DNA from: Buttiauxella massiliensis | GTDB taxonomy: Bacteria > Pseudomonadota > Gammaproteobacteria > Enterobacterales > Enterobacteriaceae | DNA length: 64,000 nt | Reading direction: 5' to 3' | Assembly: GCF_902500225.1 (NCBI RefSeq) | Contig: NZ_LR722655.1 | Location: 62,001 to 126,000 of the forward strand | Shown: positions 17,721 through 26,193 of the stretch, piece after piece | Layout of the letters: the number at the start of each line of letters is the position of its first letter | How positions within the stretch are numbered: position 1 is the stretch's first letter | Made by a program: the position numbers and the translations under genes | Notes under the pieces: generated by a model | Databases searched by the model: none | What the model was told of the DNA's origin: nothing | The model's input: only the letters and a program-made list of their open reading frames with translations

Positions 17721-19373
17721 ATGAAGTTCGTCGTGAAAGGGGTGACCGCAGCACTGCTTATCGCAGTCGGCTTGACCAGCGCATCTGCACTGGCCTGGGA
17801 AAAAGATAAAACTTATAACATCACCATTCTACACACCAATGATCATCACGGTCATTTCTGGCGCAATGAACACGCGGAATATGGTCTGGCTGCACAGAAA
17901 ACTCTGGTGGATAGCATTCGTAAAGAGGTGGCAGAGAAGGGAGGTAGCGTACTGTTACTCTCTGGCGGCGACATCAACACCGGTGTACCTGAATCTGACT
18001 TGCAAGATGCAGAACCTGATTTTCGTGGCATGAACCTGATTGGTTATGACGCGATGGCAATCGGCAACCACGAATTCGACAAACCGCTGACCGTATTACG
18101 TCAGCAAGAAAAGTGGGCCAAATTCCCGCTGCTTTCGGCTAACATTTACCAGAAAAGCACCGGCGAGCGTCTATTTAAGCCTTGGGCCATCTTTAAGCCA
18201 CAGGACATTAAAATCGCGGTTATCGGTTTAACCACAGACGACACCGCGAAAATTGGCAACCCGGAAAACTTCACCGATATCGAATTCCGCAAACCTGCTG
18301 AAGAAGCAAAGCTGGTGATTCAGGAGCTGCAAAGTACTGAAAAACCAGATGTGTTAATCGCGGCAACCCATATGGGCCACTATGACAACGGCGACCATGG
18401 CTCTAACGCGCCGGGCGACGTAGAAATGGCGCGCAGCCTCCCTGCTGGTGCGTTGACGATGATTGTTGGCGGGCACTCACAAGATCCGGTCTGCATGGCT
18501 TCGGAAAATAAAAAGCAGGTGGATTACGTGCCTGGCACGCCATGTGCGCCAGATCAGCAAAACGGTATCTGGATTGTGCAGGCCCATGAGTGGGGCAAGT
18601 ACGTCGGTCGTGCTGATTTTGAATTCCGTAATGGCGAAATGAAACTGGTGCACTACCAGTTGATTCCAATCAACCTGAAGAAAAAAATCACCTACGATAA
18701 CGGTGAAAGCGAGCGCGTGCTTTACACGCCACAGATCCCGGAAAACCAGCAAATGCTCTCATTGCTGACGCCATTCCAGAATAAAGGACAGGCACAACTG
18801 AATGTAAAAGTGGGCAGCGTTAACGGCCACTTGGAAGGCGATCGCAGCAAAGTGCGTTTCGTGCAAACCAACCTGGCGCGTCTGCTGCTGGCGGCACAAA
18901 TGGACCGTACCAGTGCTGATTTTGCTGTGATGAGCGGCGGTGGCATTCGTGATTCGATTGAAACCGGCGACATCACTTATAAAGATGTGCTGAAGGTTCA
19001 GCCGTTTGGTAACACAGTGGTTTATACCGATATGACGGGCAAAGATGTCACCGAATATCTCAGTGCCGTAGCGCAGAAAAAACCAGACTCGGGTGCCTAC
19101 CCGCAGTTTGCGAATGTCAGCTTTGTGGCAACAGCTACTGGCTTACAGGACCTGAAAATCAAAGGTGAGCCGGTTGACCCTGCGAAAACCTACCGTATGG
19201 CGACGTTAAACTTTAACGCCTCCGGCGGTGATGGCTATCCTGCTATCGATAAAAAACCGGGCTATGTGAATACCGGTTTTGTGGATGCAGAAGTGCTGAA
19301 GCAATATATCGAGAAGAACTCTCCGCTTGATGTTAATGCTTATGAGCCGAAAGGCGAGGTGAGCTGGCAGTAA
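17721..19373 (+). CDS. ushA: UDP-sugar hydrolase / 5'-nucleotidase UshA
   Basis: Periplasmic metallophosphoesterase degrading UDP-sugars and nucleotides for salvage. The 550 residues equal the E. coli length. The signal peptide spans 1-25, cleaving after ALA before WEKDKTYN. Dimetal-site motifs are ILHTNDHHGHF (about 34-44) and AIGNHEFDKPL, and the C-terminal 5'-nucleotidase domain carries FNASGGDGYP. RBS GGAG lies 7 bases before the ATG. Downstream is a pair of inverted REP-like units and a convergent AraC-type regulator not found here in E. coli. Confidence 0.97.
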   Translation: MKFVVKGVTAALLIAVGLTSASALAWEKDKTYNITILHTNDHHGHFWRNEHAEYGLAAQKTLVDSIRKEVAEKGGSVLLLSGGDINTGVPESDLQDAEPDFRGMNLIGYDAMAIGNHEFDKPLTVLRQQEKWAKFPLLSANIYQKSTGERLFKPWAIFKPQDIKIAVIGLTTDDTAKIGNPENFTDIEFRKPAEEAKLVIQELQSTEKPDVLIAATHMGHYDNGDHGSNAPGDVEMARSLPAGALTMIVGGHSQDPVCMASENKKQVDYVPGTPCAPDQQNGIWIVQAHEWGKYVGRADFEFRNGEMKLVHYQLIPINLKKKITYDNGESERVLYTPQIPENQQMLSLLTPFQNKGQAQLNVKVGSVNGHLEGDRSKVRFVQTNLARLLLAAQMDRTSADFAVMSGGGIRDSIETGDITYKDVLKVQPFGNTVVYTDMTGKDVTEYLSAVAQKKPDSGAYPQFANVSFVATATGLQDLKIKGEPVDPAKTYRMATLNFNASGGDGYPAIDKKPGYVNTGFVDAEVLKQYIEKNSPLDVNAYEPKGEVSWQ

Positions 19374-19381
19374 GGCAATTT

Positions 19382-19450
19382 GTCGGATGTCGCTACGCTA
19401 ATCCAACCTACAAGGTAACTTTTGTAAGGGGATTAGCGGAAACGACATCC
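19382..19450. repeat. REP-like inverted pair (BIME-like)
   Basis: GTCGGATGTCGCTACGCTAATCC at 19382 onward (minus orientation) is followed after about 30 bases by GGATTAGCGGAAACGACATCC in the opposite sense. The minus-strand reading GTAGGTTGGATTAGCGTAGC matches the enterobacterial REP head and stem, and is closely related to the pair at 45243-45299. It lies between convergent genes. Confidence 0.75.
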
Positions 19451-19458
19451 ACCATTCT

Positions 19459-20346
19459 TTATTTCAACGGCAGTAAAATATCAGTCTGCTGCGCATGCTC
19501 GGGATGATTTTTATCGAGTTCGAGGTAGCGGAAATAGACTGGAAAATCGCGTAACTCCTCACCGCTGTTTGGCAACCACTGGCGATAAAGATAATAAACG
19601 CTATCGCTGATGCGCTCATAAGCACCAACGTGACGCACCACGGCACAACGCCCACCGGGTAATGTTTTACTGATAATTCCCTGAGGATTTTCAGGAACCA
19701 GTCCGTTGGCCTTCGGGTTTAGCTCTCCACATACATCAAAACGAAATTCCGGGCCCGGTGTGGTCAGCGGGTCGTTCCACGGAACGCCGTAAGTCCCTTG
19801 TGTACTGTAATCCGAAAGCCCTGATGCTTTACGCCATTCAATAAATGCCGCGACGGTATTATTTACGTGCATAGGATCGCCTAGATGCTCAAGTACTGCG
19901 ACTTTCATCGGTTCAACAGTAATGATTTTCACGTCCATATTTTTTAACCTCTGCTGATTTTCCCGTCCGGGAAATTGAAAATGCACATGCCAGTCAACCC
20001 AAACAGGATCTTTGCGAAACTCGCTGGGTGTCAGGCCGAAGGTATTTTTGAAGGCTCGGGAAAATGATTCAGGGTTTTCAAACCCGGCATCGAGAGCAAT
20101 GTTAATCACTCTTTCCTGCGGGTTGCTCACCAGCCGGAAAGAGGCCCGTTTTAGCCGCATTAGAGTGATGTAACGGCTAACGCTGATTCCGCAAAACTGG
20201 CTGAATTGCCGGTGAAAATGAAAACGCGAAAAACAGGCGACTTCACTTAGTTGCTCGACCGTTAACGCGCTATCAAGATGCTGTTCAATCCAGGCAAACA
20301 CTTGCTCAAAACGCCGGGCATAAAGTTCGTGTCTTTCGTTCGTCAT
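19459..20346 (-). CDS. AraC-family regulator with GyrI-like effector domain
   Basis: The protein has 295 residues. The N-terminal AraC/XylS double helix-turn-helix spans about 8-105 (VEQLSEVACFSRFHFHRQFS; then AGFENPESFSRAFKNTFGLT). A C-terminal GyrI-like small-molecule-binding domain spans about 135-295 (MDVKIITVEPMKVAVLEHLG; GGRCAVVRHVGAYE). The architecture is like Rob and SbmC-containing regulators, which respond to hydrophobic or cationic compounds. The start is set at 20346, with GGAGG 4 bases upstream; the frame is open to 20364. The gene is inserted between ushA and ybaK relative to E. coli. Its targets are unknown. Confidence 0.87.
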   Translation of the reverse strand: MTNERHELYARRFEQVFAWIEQHLDSALTVEQLSEVACFSRFHFHRQFSQFCGISVSRYITLMRLKRASFRLVSNPQERVINIALDAGFENPESFSRAFKNTFGLTPSEFRKDPVWVDWHVHFQFPGRENQQRLKNMDVKIITVEPMKVAVLEHLGDPMHVNNTVAAFIEWRKASGLSDYSTQGTYGVPWNDPLTTPGPEFRFDVCGELNPKANGLVPENPQGIISKTLPGGRCAVVRHVGAYERISDSVYYLYRQWLPNSGEELRDFPVYFRYLELDKNHPEHAQQTDILLPLK

Positions 20347-20428
20347 AATTCCTCCCTCAAGCATTTACTTTGCCAGCGACTCTCTTTTACGTCCTGACTG
20401 AGATTGCTATTTTGGGAGGAAATAACGA

Positions 20429-20908
20429 TCAGTCGCGGCGAGCAATCTCAGCAAACGTGGCTTTCAGCAGTTTTGCCAGATCCGCTGCGGCAAGTTCGAT
20501 ATCCAGCCCGCGTTTACCACCGGAAACATAGATAGAGGTAAATTCCTGTGCAGGGGCATCGATAACCGTGGGCAGCAGCTTCTTTTGCCCCAGCGGACTA
20601 ATGCCACCGACCAGATAACCCGTAATGCGCTGCGCTACCATCGGGTCGGCCATATCCACTTTTTTGGCACCCAATGCTTTAGCGACTTTTTTCAAGTCCA
20701 GTTGGCCGGAAACTGGGGTGACGGCAACCGCCAGGTGTTTCATGTCCCCGTTAATGGCAACGAGCAGGGTTTTGTAGACTTGCTCGGCATTCAGGCCGAG
20801 TTTACGTACCACTTCATCACCAAAGTTTGTTTCACTTGGGTCGTGGTCATAAGCATGTAACTGAAATGGAACACGGTTTTTTTCGAGAAGTTTTACGGCG
20901 GGTGTCAT
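20429..20908 (-). CDS. ybaK: Cys-tRNA(Pro) deacylase YbaK
   Basis: Trans-editing enzyme that hydrolyses cysteine mischarged on tRNA(Pro) by prolyl-tRNA synthetase. The 159 residues equal the E. coli length. The INS/YbaK fold is indicated by [22 protein letters not shown] at the N-terminus. The catalytic-site Lys lies in VYKTLLV and the loop [14 protein letters not shown] is present. It is divergent from the chiX RNA gene, as in E. coli. The region upstream of the start (20909-21030) contains no coding signal. Confidence 0.95.
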   Translation of the reverse strand: MTPAVKLLEKNRVPFQLHAYDHDPSETNFGDEVVRKLGLNAEQVYKTLLVAINGDMKHLAVAVTPVSGQLDLKKVAKALGAKKVDMADPMVAQRITGYLVGGISPLGQKKLLPTVIDAPAQEFTSIYVSGGKRGLDIELAAADLAKLLKATFAEIARRD

Positions 20909-21033
20909 GGAGCCTTCTTAGTGAATTTGTATGGTATACGCACAAATTAATAAACAGGGTGATAAGTTTTTCAAATACTATAATGTCACGCAATAGTGTT
21001 GGCGTTAATCGTTACATTGAGCGACAATTCTGT

Positions 21034-21119
21034 ATCTGGCCATTAATTTGGCCAGAATAATTAAAATAATATACAAATTCCTCTTTGACGGGCCGATAGC
21101 GATATTGGCCGTTTTTTTT
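21034..21119 (+). ncRNA. chiX: Small regulatory RNA ChiX (MicM/SroB)
   Basis: Hfq-dependent sRNA that represses the chitoporin chiP mRNA and is itself consumed by chitin-operon RNA. It lies at the E. coli position between ybaK and ybaP. The seed AAATTCCTCTTTGACGGG at 21075-21092 is the E. coli ChiX seed. The terminator GGCCGATA (21091-21098) pairs with TATTGGCC (21103-21110) around GCGA, followed by eight T. The 5' hairpin CTGGCCATTAATTTGGCCAG (21036-21055) differs in sequence from the E. coli one but holds the same place, followed by an A/U-rich stretch. The 5' end is approximate. A possible promoter is TTGGCG at 20999-21004 with GACAAT at 21023-21028. Confidence 0.92.
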
Positions 21120-21122
21120 CCC

Positions 21123-21243
21123 GGTCGTCATACTTCAAGCTGCTGGTGCGTTGGCTTTCCTCGTTCACCCCAGTCACTTACTGGAGTAAGCTCCCGGGGA
21201 TTCACTGCGTCGCCGCCTTCCTGCAACTCGAATTATTTAGACC
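21123..21243. repeat. ERIC element, about 121 bp
   Basis: The ends are GGTC and GACC, with CTTCAAGCTGC and CTGCAACTCGAA as outer repeats. The core CCCCAGTCACTTACTGGAG then TAAGCTCCCGGGGATTCAC is nearly canonical. It lies directly after the ChiX terminator T-run and before the convergent ybaP end. Confidence 0.93.
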
Positions 21244-21254
21244 AGGCTTTCCGC

Positions 21255-22061
21255 TTATTTAGTGGGATTTTTCAATAGCCCTGGTAAGTTTCCCTCGCCG
21301 TATAAATGCAGTGCTCCGACGGCCACAACGTAGCGTCCGGCAGGAAGTTGTTGCAAGAAATGCAGCCACTGAAGGTTACGTTGATGCATAAGAACATCGT
21401 ATAACTCATCGCCAAATGTATTGGGCAATACCACTTTCCCACTTTGCGGTGGCGACTCCAGCCACCAGCTAATCATCGTTTGCAGCAAACGCGCATTGGT
21501 GTGCCAGTGGGTGAGCGTATCGGTTAATAACGGCATGCCGCCATCAGGAAGGCGGGTAAGAATGTCCACCTGATGCTGTGCACCTTCCAGTTCAATAATC
21601 GGTACTGCCTGCGCCTTCGCGGCTTCCAGCAACTGAAAATCAATCCCGTAATCGGCTCTTAACCCTAGTCGCTGTGCCTGGTGGGCCTGTAGCACCAGCG
21701 CAATTTGCCAGGCGGGTTGATTATCAATTTGGCTCAGGGGGATTCCCAACTCCTGGATTAACGACACCACCTGCGCCCAATCATCAGCTGATAGTCGTTG
21801 CTCAAGCGGGAGTTCATCGGGATTATTCGGGAAGGGGGAACCGCCTTCGGATATGTCAGCTTCAACAATCAGCGCATCGGAATTGTTGAGTTTATCGATA
21901 AGCTTGCTCGACAGCGGCGCCATGTCGCGTGTACCCATATGAATGCTGCCGACAAGGTGAAGATGGCGATCTCCGGGTAGAACAATATCCAGAGCAGGCC
22001 AGGGGTATTGGGGTTTAAAAAGGCTTGAAAACAATGAGGTAATTCGCGATAGCAGACCCAT
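21255..22061 (-). CDS. ybaP: YbaP, TraB/GumN family protein
   Basis: The protein has 268 residues (264 in E. coli) and belongs to the TraB/GumN/PrgY superfamily. Members have a fold related to EreA/ChaN and are suspected metallo-hydrolases, but the E. coli protein has no proven activity. Conserved GumN features are LHLVGSIHMGTRDMAPL (first GX2H-type motif) at about 34-50 and the C-terminal RYVVAVGALHLYGEGNLPGLL (second motif) at about 243-263. The N-terminal signal region is weak. It lies in the E. coli place upstream of copA, though ybaQ, which follows it in E. coli, is missing. Confidence 0.9.
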   Translation of the reverse strand: MGLLSRITSLFSSLFKPQYPWPALDIVLPGDRHLHLVGSIHMGTRDMAPLSSKLIDKLNNSDALIVEADISEGGSPFPNNPDELPLEQRLSADDWAQVVSLIQELGIPLSQIDNQPAWQIALVLQAHQAQRLGLRADYGIDFQLLEAAKAQAVPIIELEGAQHQVDILTRLPDGGMPLLTDTLTHWHTNARLLQTMISWWLESPPQSGKVVLPNTFGDELYDVLMHQRNLQWLHFLQQLPAGRYVVAVGALHLYGEGNLPGLLKNPTK

Positions 22062-22093
22062 TTGCAGATTCCCTGGCTAAAAAGTCATGCTAC

Positions 22094-22124
22094 CGCTGCG
22101 ATGAGCAGGGTGCAAATCGCAGCG
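22094..22124. repeat. Short palindrome of a REP-like family
   Basis: CGCTGCGAT at 22094-22102 pairs with ATCGCAGCG at 22116-22124, followed by TCATTCGACATTC. The hairpin at 46743-46783 has the same stem core (CGCTGCG with CGCAGCG) and the trailing sequence TCTTCCGACATC, which suggests one repeat family. It lies downstream of copA on the minus strand and may also end copA transcription. Confidence 0.55.
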
Positions 22125-22135
22125 TCATTCGACAT

Positions 22136-24643
22136 TCAATCTTTCGGTTTAAAGCGCAACAAACGGTTGGCGTTACTGACCACAGTAATAGATGACAGTG
22201 CCATTGCAGCACCTGCAACTACCGGGTTAAGCAGCGTTCCGGTCAGCGGATATAAAATCCCTGCAGCAATTGGGATACCCAACGTGTTGTAAATAAACGC
22301 CCCAACCAAGTTCTGTTTCATGTTACGCAAAGTCGCTTTAGATATTGCCAGTGCATCAGCGACTCCGACCAGGCTGTGACGCATCAATGTAATCGCCGCC
22401 GTTTCGATAGCAACATCGCTACCGCCTCCCATTGCAATACCCACTTCAGCCTGGGCTAACGCTGGCGCATCGTTGATACCATCGCCGACCATAGCAACTT
22501 GTCGTCCTTGTTGTTGCAGCTTTTTAATCGCTTCGGCTTTGCCATCCGGCAATACGCCCGCGATGACTTCATCAATACCTGCTTCTTTGGCAATGGCGTT
22601 AGCCGTGGTTGGGTTATCGCCGGTCAACATCACCAGGCGGTAGCCGTTACGGTGCAAGCGTTGTAGTGCGCTAATACTGTCGGCACGCAGCGGGTCGCGG
22701 ATGGCGATCAGGGCGACCAGTTTGCCATCGACCGCCAGTAGCACCGGCGTTGCACCACGGCTGGCCTGCGCTTCAATTTCAGCAGCCATAGGGCCGGTAT
22801 TCACGTTTTGCTCATCAAGCAGTGCTTTGTTGCCGAGCAGTAAATGATGCCCTTCGGTTTCGCCGCTGACACCCAACCCGCGTAAGGTGCGGAAGGCATT
22901 AACCTGCGGTAACTCAGCCCCTTCGGCTTTATCGAGAATAGCGCGAGCAAGCGGGTGGCTTGATCCTTGTTCAAGGGCTGCCGCAAGTCTTAATGCATCA
23001 GCTTCTGAGCAGTTGTTGTAAGTCACGACGGCGACAACCTGCGGCTTGCCTTCGGTCAGCGTGCCGGTTTTATCGAACACGATGGTATCGAGGGTGCTGG
23101 CGCGTTGCAGGGCATCGGCATCACGCACTAACACGCCAAACTCAGCGGCACGACCCACGCCAGAAATAATCGACATCGGCGTTGCCAGACCGAGCGCACA
23201 AGGACAGGCAATAATCAGCACCGTCGTGGCAATCACCAGCGTATATACGATTTGAGGTGCCGGGCCGAAGAAGTACCAGATTGCGGCGCTAAACAAAGCA
23301 ATCAGTACCACTACAGGCACAAACACCGCCGAGATTTTATCGGCAAGTTGGCCAATTTCAGGCTTGCTGCTTTGCGCCTGGCGTACCATTCGAATAATGC
23401 GCGAAAGCGTTGTGTGGTTGCCGGTTGCGGTAGCACGGAATAATACGCTGCCGTCTTGCACCACGGTGCCTGCATGAATCGGCTCGTCGGTGGATTTTTG
23501 CTGCGGTACCGGTTCACCGGTCAGCATCGCTTCATCAAACCAGGCTTCGCCCTGGGTGATTTCGCCGTCGACCGGCACGCGGTCACCGGTGGTTAAACGC
23601 AATATCATGCCTGCGGTGACTTCTGCCAGTGGTAGTGTCTTTTCACCCTCTTCGGTGACAACTCGCGCCGTTGGTGGCGTTAAGTCCAGCAACCTTTCCA
23701 GCGCTTTAGAAGAGCGTTGGCGCGCACGTTGTTCCAGCATATGCCCAAGGTTTATCAGGCCGATAATCATCGCACTGGCCTCGTAATAGAGGTGGCGAGC
23801 TTCCATAGGGAAGTGCTGTGGCCAGATATTCACCGTAATGGAATAAATCCACGCGGCGCCGGTTCCCAGCGCCACCAGCGTGTCCATGGTGGCGGTTTTA
23901 TTGAGCAAACTGCGCCATGCGCTGCGATAGAAATGCCCACCGGCGAACACCATCACGCCTAAAGTGACAAGGCCGATTGCCAACCATAATGAGCGGTTGT
24001 CATCGGTGACCATCATGTTGTCGCCAAACATGCCCCAAATCATGACCGGGATGCCGACGGCCAGCGCCAGAATCGCCTGCCAGCGGAATCGTTTTACGGC
24101 GGCGTTGGCGGTCTCTTGTTGGCGTTCACGGCGTTTCGCATCATCTTCGATGGCTTCTGCACCATACCCGACACTCTCCACCGCTTTTACTAAAGATTCG
24201 GCAGAGGCAGAGCCCATAATCAGGGCGCTGCGCTCGGCAAGGTTTACCCGCGCCAGGCTGACACCAGGGACATTTTGCAATGCACTTTGTACCCGGGTCA
24301 CGCAGCTGGCACAGCTCATCCCGTTGATCAACAACTGTTGGCTATCGTCGTCATCTTCGGTGGCTGTCGGAAGCTTCAATGCGTCCGCTGTCAGCACTTC
24401 CGACGGGATTGATGACTCTGTCAGCGGATCAGACTTTGGGTGGCTGGCCGCAGTCGCCTCGTACCCGGCTTGTTTTACGGTGTTGATTAACTCATCAACG
24501 GAAGCCGTTCCGGTTACGCTGGCGTGAGTTTGCGTCACTTCAGCTGTATCAACGTCAGGACGTTGCTCCAGGCTTTCTTTAACGCGTTTAACGCAATGGC
24601 CGCAGGTTAGGCCATCAAGGTTTAGATCGATAACGTGAGACAT
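22136..24643 (-). CDS. copA: Cu(I)-exporting P-type ATPase CopA
   Basis: Inner-membrane P1B-type pump that exports Cu+ from cytosol to periplasm. The 835 residues compare with 834 in E. coli. Two N-terminal heavy-metal domains carry GLTCGHC (Cys14, Cys17) and GMSCASC. The membrane copper site is the CPC of IIACPCALG. It also has the phosphorylation motif DKTGT, the SSHPLA motif and the hinge [15 protein letters not shown] lies 8 bases before the ATG. The promoter carries a CueR box. A programmed frameshift after codon 70 should give a 71-residue chaperone-like product. The regulator gene cueR is 20 kb away, beyond the secretion island. Confidence 0.97.
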   Translation of the reverse strand: MSHVIDLNLDGLTCGHCVKRVKESLEQRPDVDTAEVTQTHASVTGTASVDELINTVKQAGYEATAASHPKSDPLTESSIPSEVLTADALKLPTATEDDDDSQQLLINGMSCASCVTRVQSALQNVPGVSLARVNLAERSALIMGSASAESLVKAVESVGYGAEAIEDDAKRRERQQETANAAVKRFRWQAILALAVGIPVMIWGMFGDNMMVTDDNRSLWLAIGLVTLGVMVFAGGHFYRSAWRSLLNKTATMDTLVALGTGAAWIYSITVNIWPQHFPMEARHLYYEASAMIIGLINLGHMLEQRARQRSSKALERLLDLTPPTARVVTEEGEKTLPLAEVTAGMILRLTTGDRVPVDGEITQGEAWFDEAMLTGEPVPQQKSTDEPIHAGTVVQDGSVLFRATATGNHTTLSRIIRMVRQAQSSKPEIGQLADKISAVFVPVVVLIALFSAAIWYFFGPAPQIVYTLVIATTVLIIACPCALGLATPMSIISGVGRAAEFGVLVRDADALQRASTLDTIVFDKTGTLTEGKPQVVAVVTYNNCSEADALRLAAALEQGSSHPLARAILDKAEGAELPQVNAFRTLRGLGVSGETEGHHLLLGNKALLDEQNVNTGPMAAEIEAQASRGATPVLLAVDGKLVALIAIRDPLRADSISALQRLHRNGYRLVMLTGDNPTTANAIAKEAGIDEVIAGVLPDGKAEAIKKLQQQGRQVAMVGDGINDAPALAQAEVGIAMGGGSDVAIETAAITLMRHSLVGVADALAISKATLRNMKQNLVGAFIYNTLGIPIAAGILYPLTGTLLNPVVAGAAMALSSITVVSNANRLLRFKPKD
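24429..24440 (-). promoter_or_regulatory. copA: copA programmed -1 frameshift site producing a CopA(Z)-like chaperone
   Basis: On the copA strand, codons 69-70 read C CCA AAG (24440-24434), a CCCAAAG slippery heptamer. A -1 slip continues GTC TGA (stop at 24431-24429). The product is 71 residues: the first copper-binding domain plus Val. E. coli copA makes a 70-residue CopA(Z) copper chaperone by the same slippage at the same SHPK sequence. The stimulatory downstream structure was not modelled here. Confidence 0.85.
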
Positions 24644-24674
24644 TTTCAGACTCCTTTTATTTAACAGTACGGCA

Positions 24675-24705
24675 AGCTTAAACCTTCCCCTCAGGGGAAG
24701 GTCAA
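24675..24705 (-). promoter_or_regulatory. copA: CueR-controlled copA promoter
   Basis: On the minus strand the -35 TTGACC (24705-24700) and the -10 TAAGCT (24680-24675) are 19 bases apart. This is the over-long spacing used by MerR-family activators. The spacer holds a perfect inverted repeat, ACCTTCCCCT and AGGGGAAGGT about one central base (24682-24702). E. coli copA has the same -35, spacing and operator halves. Confidence 0.93.
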
Positions 24706-24707
24706 GC

Positions 24708-24721
24708 TTCCCTCGAGGGAA
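24708..24721. promoter_or_regulatory. Second perfect palindrome beside the copA promoter
   Basis: TTCCCTCGAGGGAA is a 14-bp perfect palindrome with half-sites resembling those of the CueR operator. It lies 2 bases upstream of the copA -35, between copA and the convergently placed end of the type I secretion operon. It could be an upstream regulator site or part of the secretion operon terminator. No function is established. Confidence 0.4.
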
Positions 24722-24747
24722 TATCTCTTTTACTGTTTTGGCGTCTG

Positions 24748-26193
24748 TTACTCATTCACTTTTTCCGCTGCCGGCAATTGGCTCAATATCCCGGTATTCG
24801 CCAGCAAACCTAAGCGCGCGGATTGCCATTCGGCAATAGCCTGAATTCGCTGTTGTTGCGCGTCCGCTAACGCAGACTGGGCATTTAACACTTCGAGAAT
24901 ATCTGCCACATCTTTCTCGTAACGCCGGCGGGAAGAATCGACCCCCGCTTGTGCGGCATCGAGCAGTTGTTGGCTTACGGTCAGCACACCCAGCGCGGTT
25001 TTGGCGTCGGCGTAAGCTTTAACCACATCGGTAAGGATTTGGTTGGTCGTGTCTTCAAGCTGTGCTTCGCTCTGTTCAGCTTGTGCCCGTGCTTCGAGAA
25101 TTTTGTAATGGCGACTGAAGCCATCGAACAGGGGGACCGTAAGCGTCAGGCCAACTTCTTTACTGGTTTCAGTGCTAGACGACAGCCCCTGATTGGGGAA
25201 ACCGTTGCGCGAGATATGCGCTGTCATATCGATAGTCGGTAAACCATCTGAACGCACCTGGATGATTTTATCTTTATCGGCGAGCCACTTTGCGCGGGCT
25301 TGCTGAATTGCAGGGTGGCGAGTTTGCGCCTGTTTAAGCCATTGATTGAGATCGTGAATATCCGCTGGGATCACTGTATCCGGTTGCGCCGGTAAGTGAA
25401 TGCCGGTAGCGAGATCTATCCCCATCGCCTGTTTAAGCACCGCGAGATTTTTCTGGTAATCACCGCTGGCATGTATAGCGTTGAGCTGCGCTTTTGCCAG
25501 TGCGGTTGCGGCCTGCAACGTATCATCCTGGCTCGTTGCTCCTTTCTCCTCGCGCCGTTTTGCCACACTGAGTGTCTGTTGGGCAAGCTCGGCTATTTGC
25601 TGGCGGGACTCCATTTCAGCTTCACTGGTCATCGCCTCAAAATAGTCCTGAATCACCGATGCCATCGTTTTTTGCAAGGATGCGTCGTGCCCGGCAATAG
25701 CCGCCAGCAGCATCTGATTAGCGGATTCGCGATTGGCTGAGCGGCCACCGAAATCGAATAATCGCCAGTTTAATGAACCGTAATACTGATTACCCAGGCT
25801 GGTGGTTGTGGTGCTGGGTTCAAAAGAATTTCCAGGAATGGTGTTGGTGTCTCTGAGTCGGCTGGCGGTAGCACTAATTGTCGGCAAATAAGCGGCTCTG
25901 GCTTCACCTACCACGCCGCTTTGCACCTTAATTTCCGCCCAAGTGGCGCGGATTTGTGGGTTATTGCACAAAGCGGTATCGACAGCGTCGTTCAGAGCTA
26001 GCGGCTGGCTGAAATCAACTGATGTCGCACAATTTATTCGGCTCTGATCTGGGAGCGTCGCCCCCGCCTGTAATTGGTCGGGGTTGGCCTGAAGTGGATC
26101 ATCGAGCACATTATTGATCCCCTCACTCCAGGCAGTCGGCAGCACCAGTAAACCCAACAGACAGACAGAGGCTAAATACTTTTTACCGTTCAT
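24748..26193 (-). CDS. TolC-family outer-membrane channel of a type I secretion system
   Basis: The 481-residue outer-membrane efflux protein has a signal peptide of about 22 residues ([20 protein letters not shown]). Two OEP repeats follow at about 65-260 and 285-465, with typical long periplasmic-tunnel helices (for example [20 protein letters not shown]). Such trimeric channels provide the exit duct for ABC-exported proteins. It is the last gene of a three-gene operon. Its ATG overlaps the end of the adaptor gene by 11 bases, suggesting translational coupling. It is a dedicated channel rather than the housekeeping tolC, judged by context and by its divergent N-terminus. Confidence 0.9.
   Translation of the reverse strand: MNGKKYLASVCLLGLLVLPTAWSEGINNVLDDPLQANPDQLQAGATLPDQSRINCATSVDFSQPLALNDAVDTALCNNPQIRATWAEIKVQSGVVGEARAAYLPTISATASRLRDTNTIPGNSFEPSTTTTSLGNQYYGSLNWRLFDFGGRSANRESANQMLLAAIAGHDASLQKTMASVIQDYFEAMTSEAEMESRQQIAELAQQTLSVAKRREEKGATSQDDTLQAATALAKAQLNAIHASGDYQKNLAVLKQAMGIDLATGIHLPAQPDTVIPADIHDLNQWLKQAQTRHPAIQQARAKWLADKDKIIQVRSDGLPTIDMTAHISRNGFPNQGLSSSTETSKEVGLTLTVPLFDGFSRHYKILEARAQAEQSEAQLEDTTNQILTDVVKAYADAKTALGVLTVSQQLLDAAQAGVDSSRRRYEKDVADILEVLNAQSALADAQQQRIQAIAEWQSARLGLLANTGILSQLPAAEKVNE

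Noticed and set aside
20979..20984. TATAAT at 20979-20984 as the chiX promoter
   Set aside because: It would start transcription about 43 bases too early for ChiX and has no -35 match. It may be fortuitous in AT-rich DNA.
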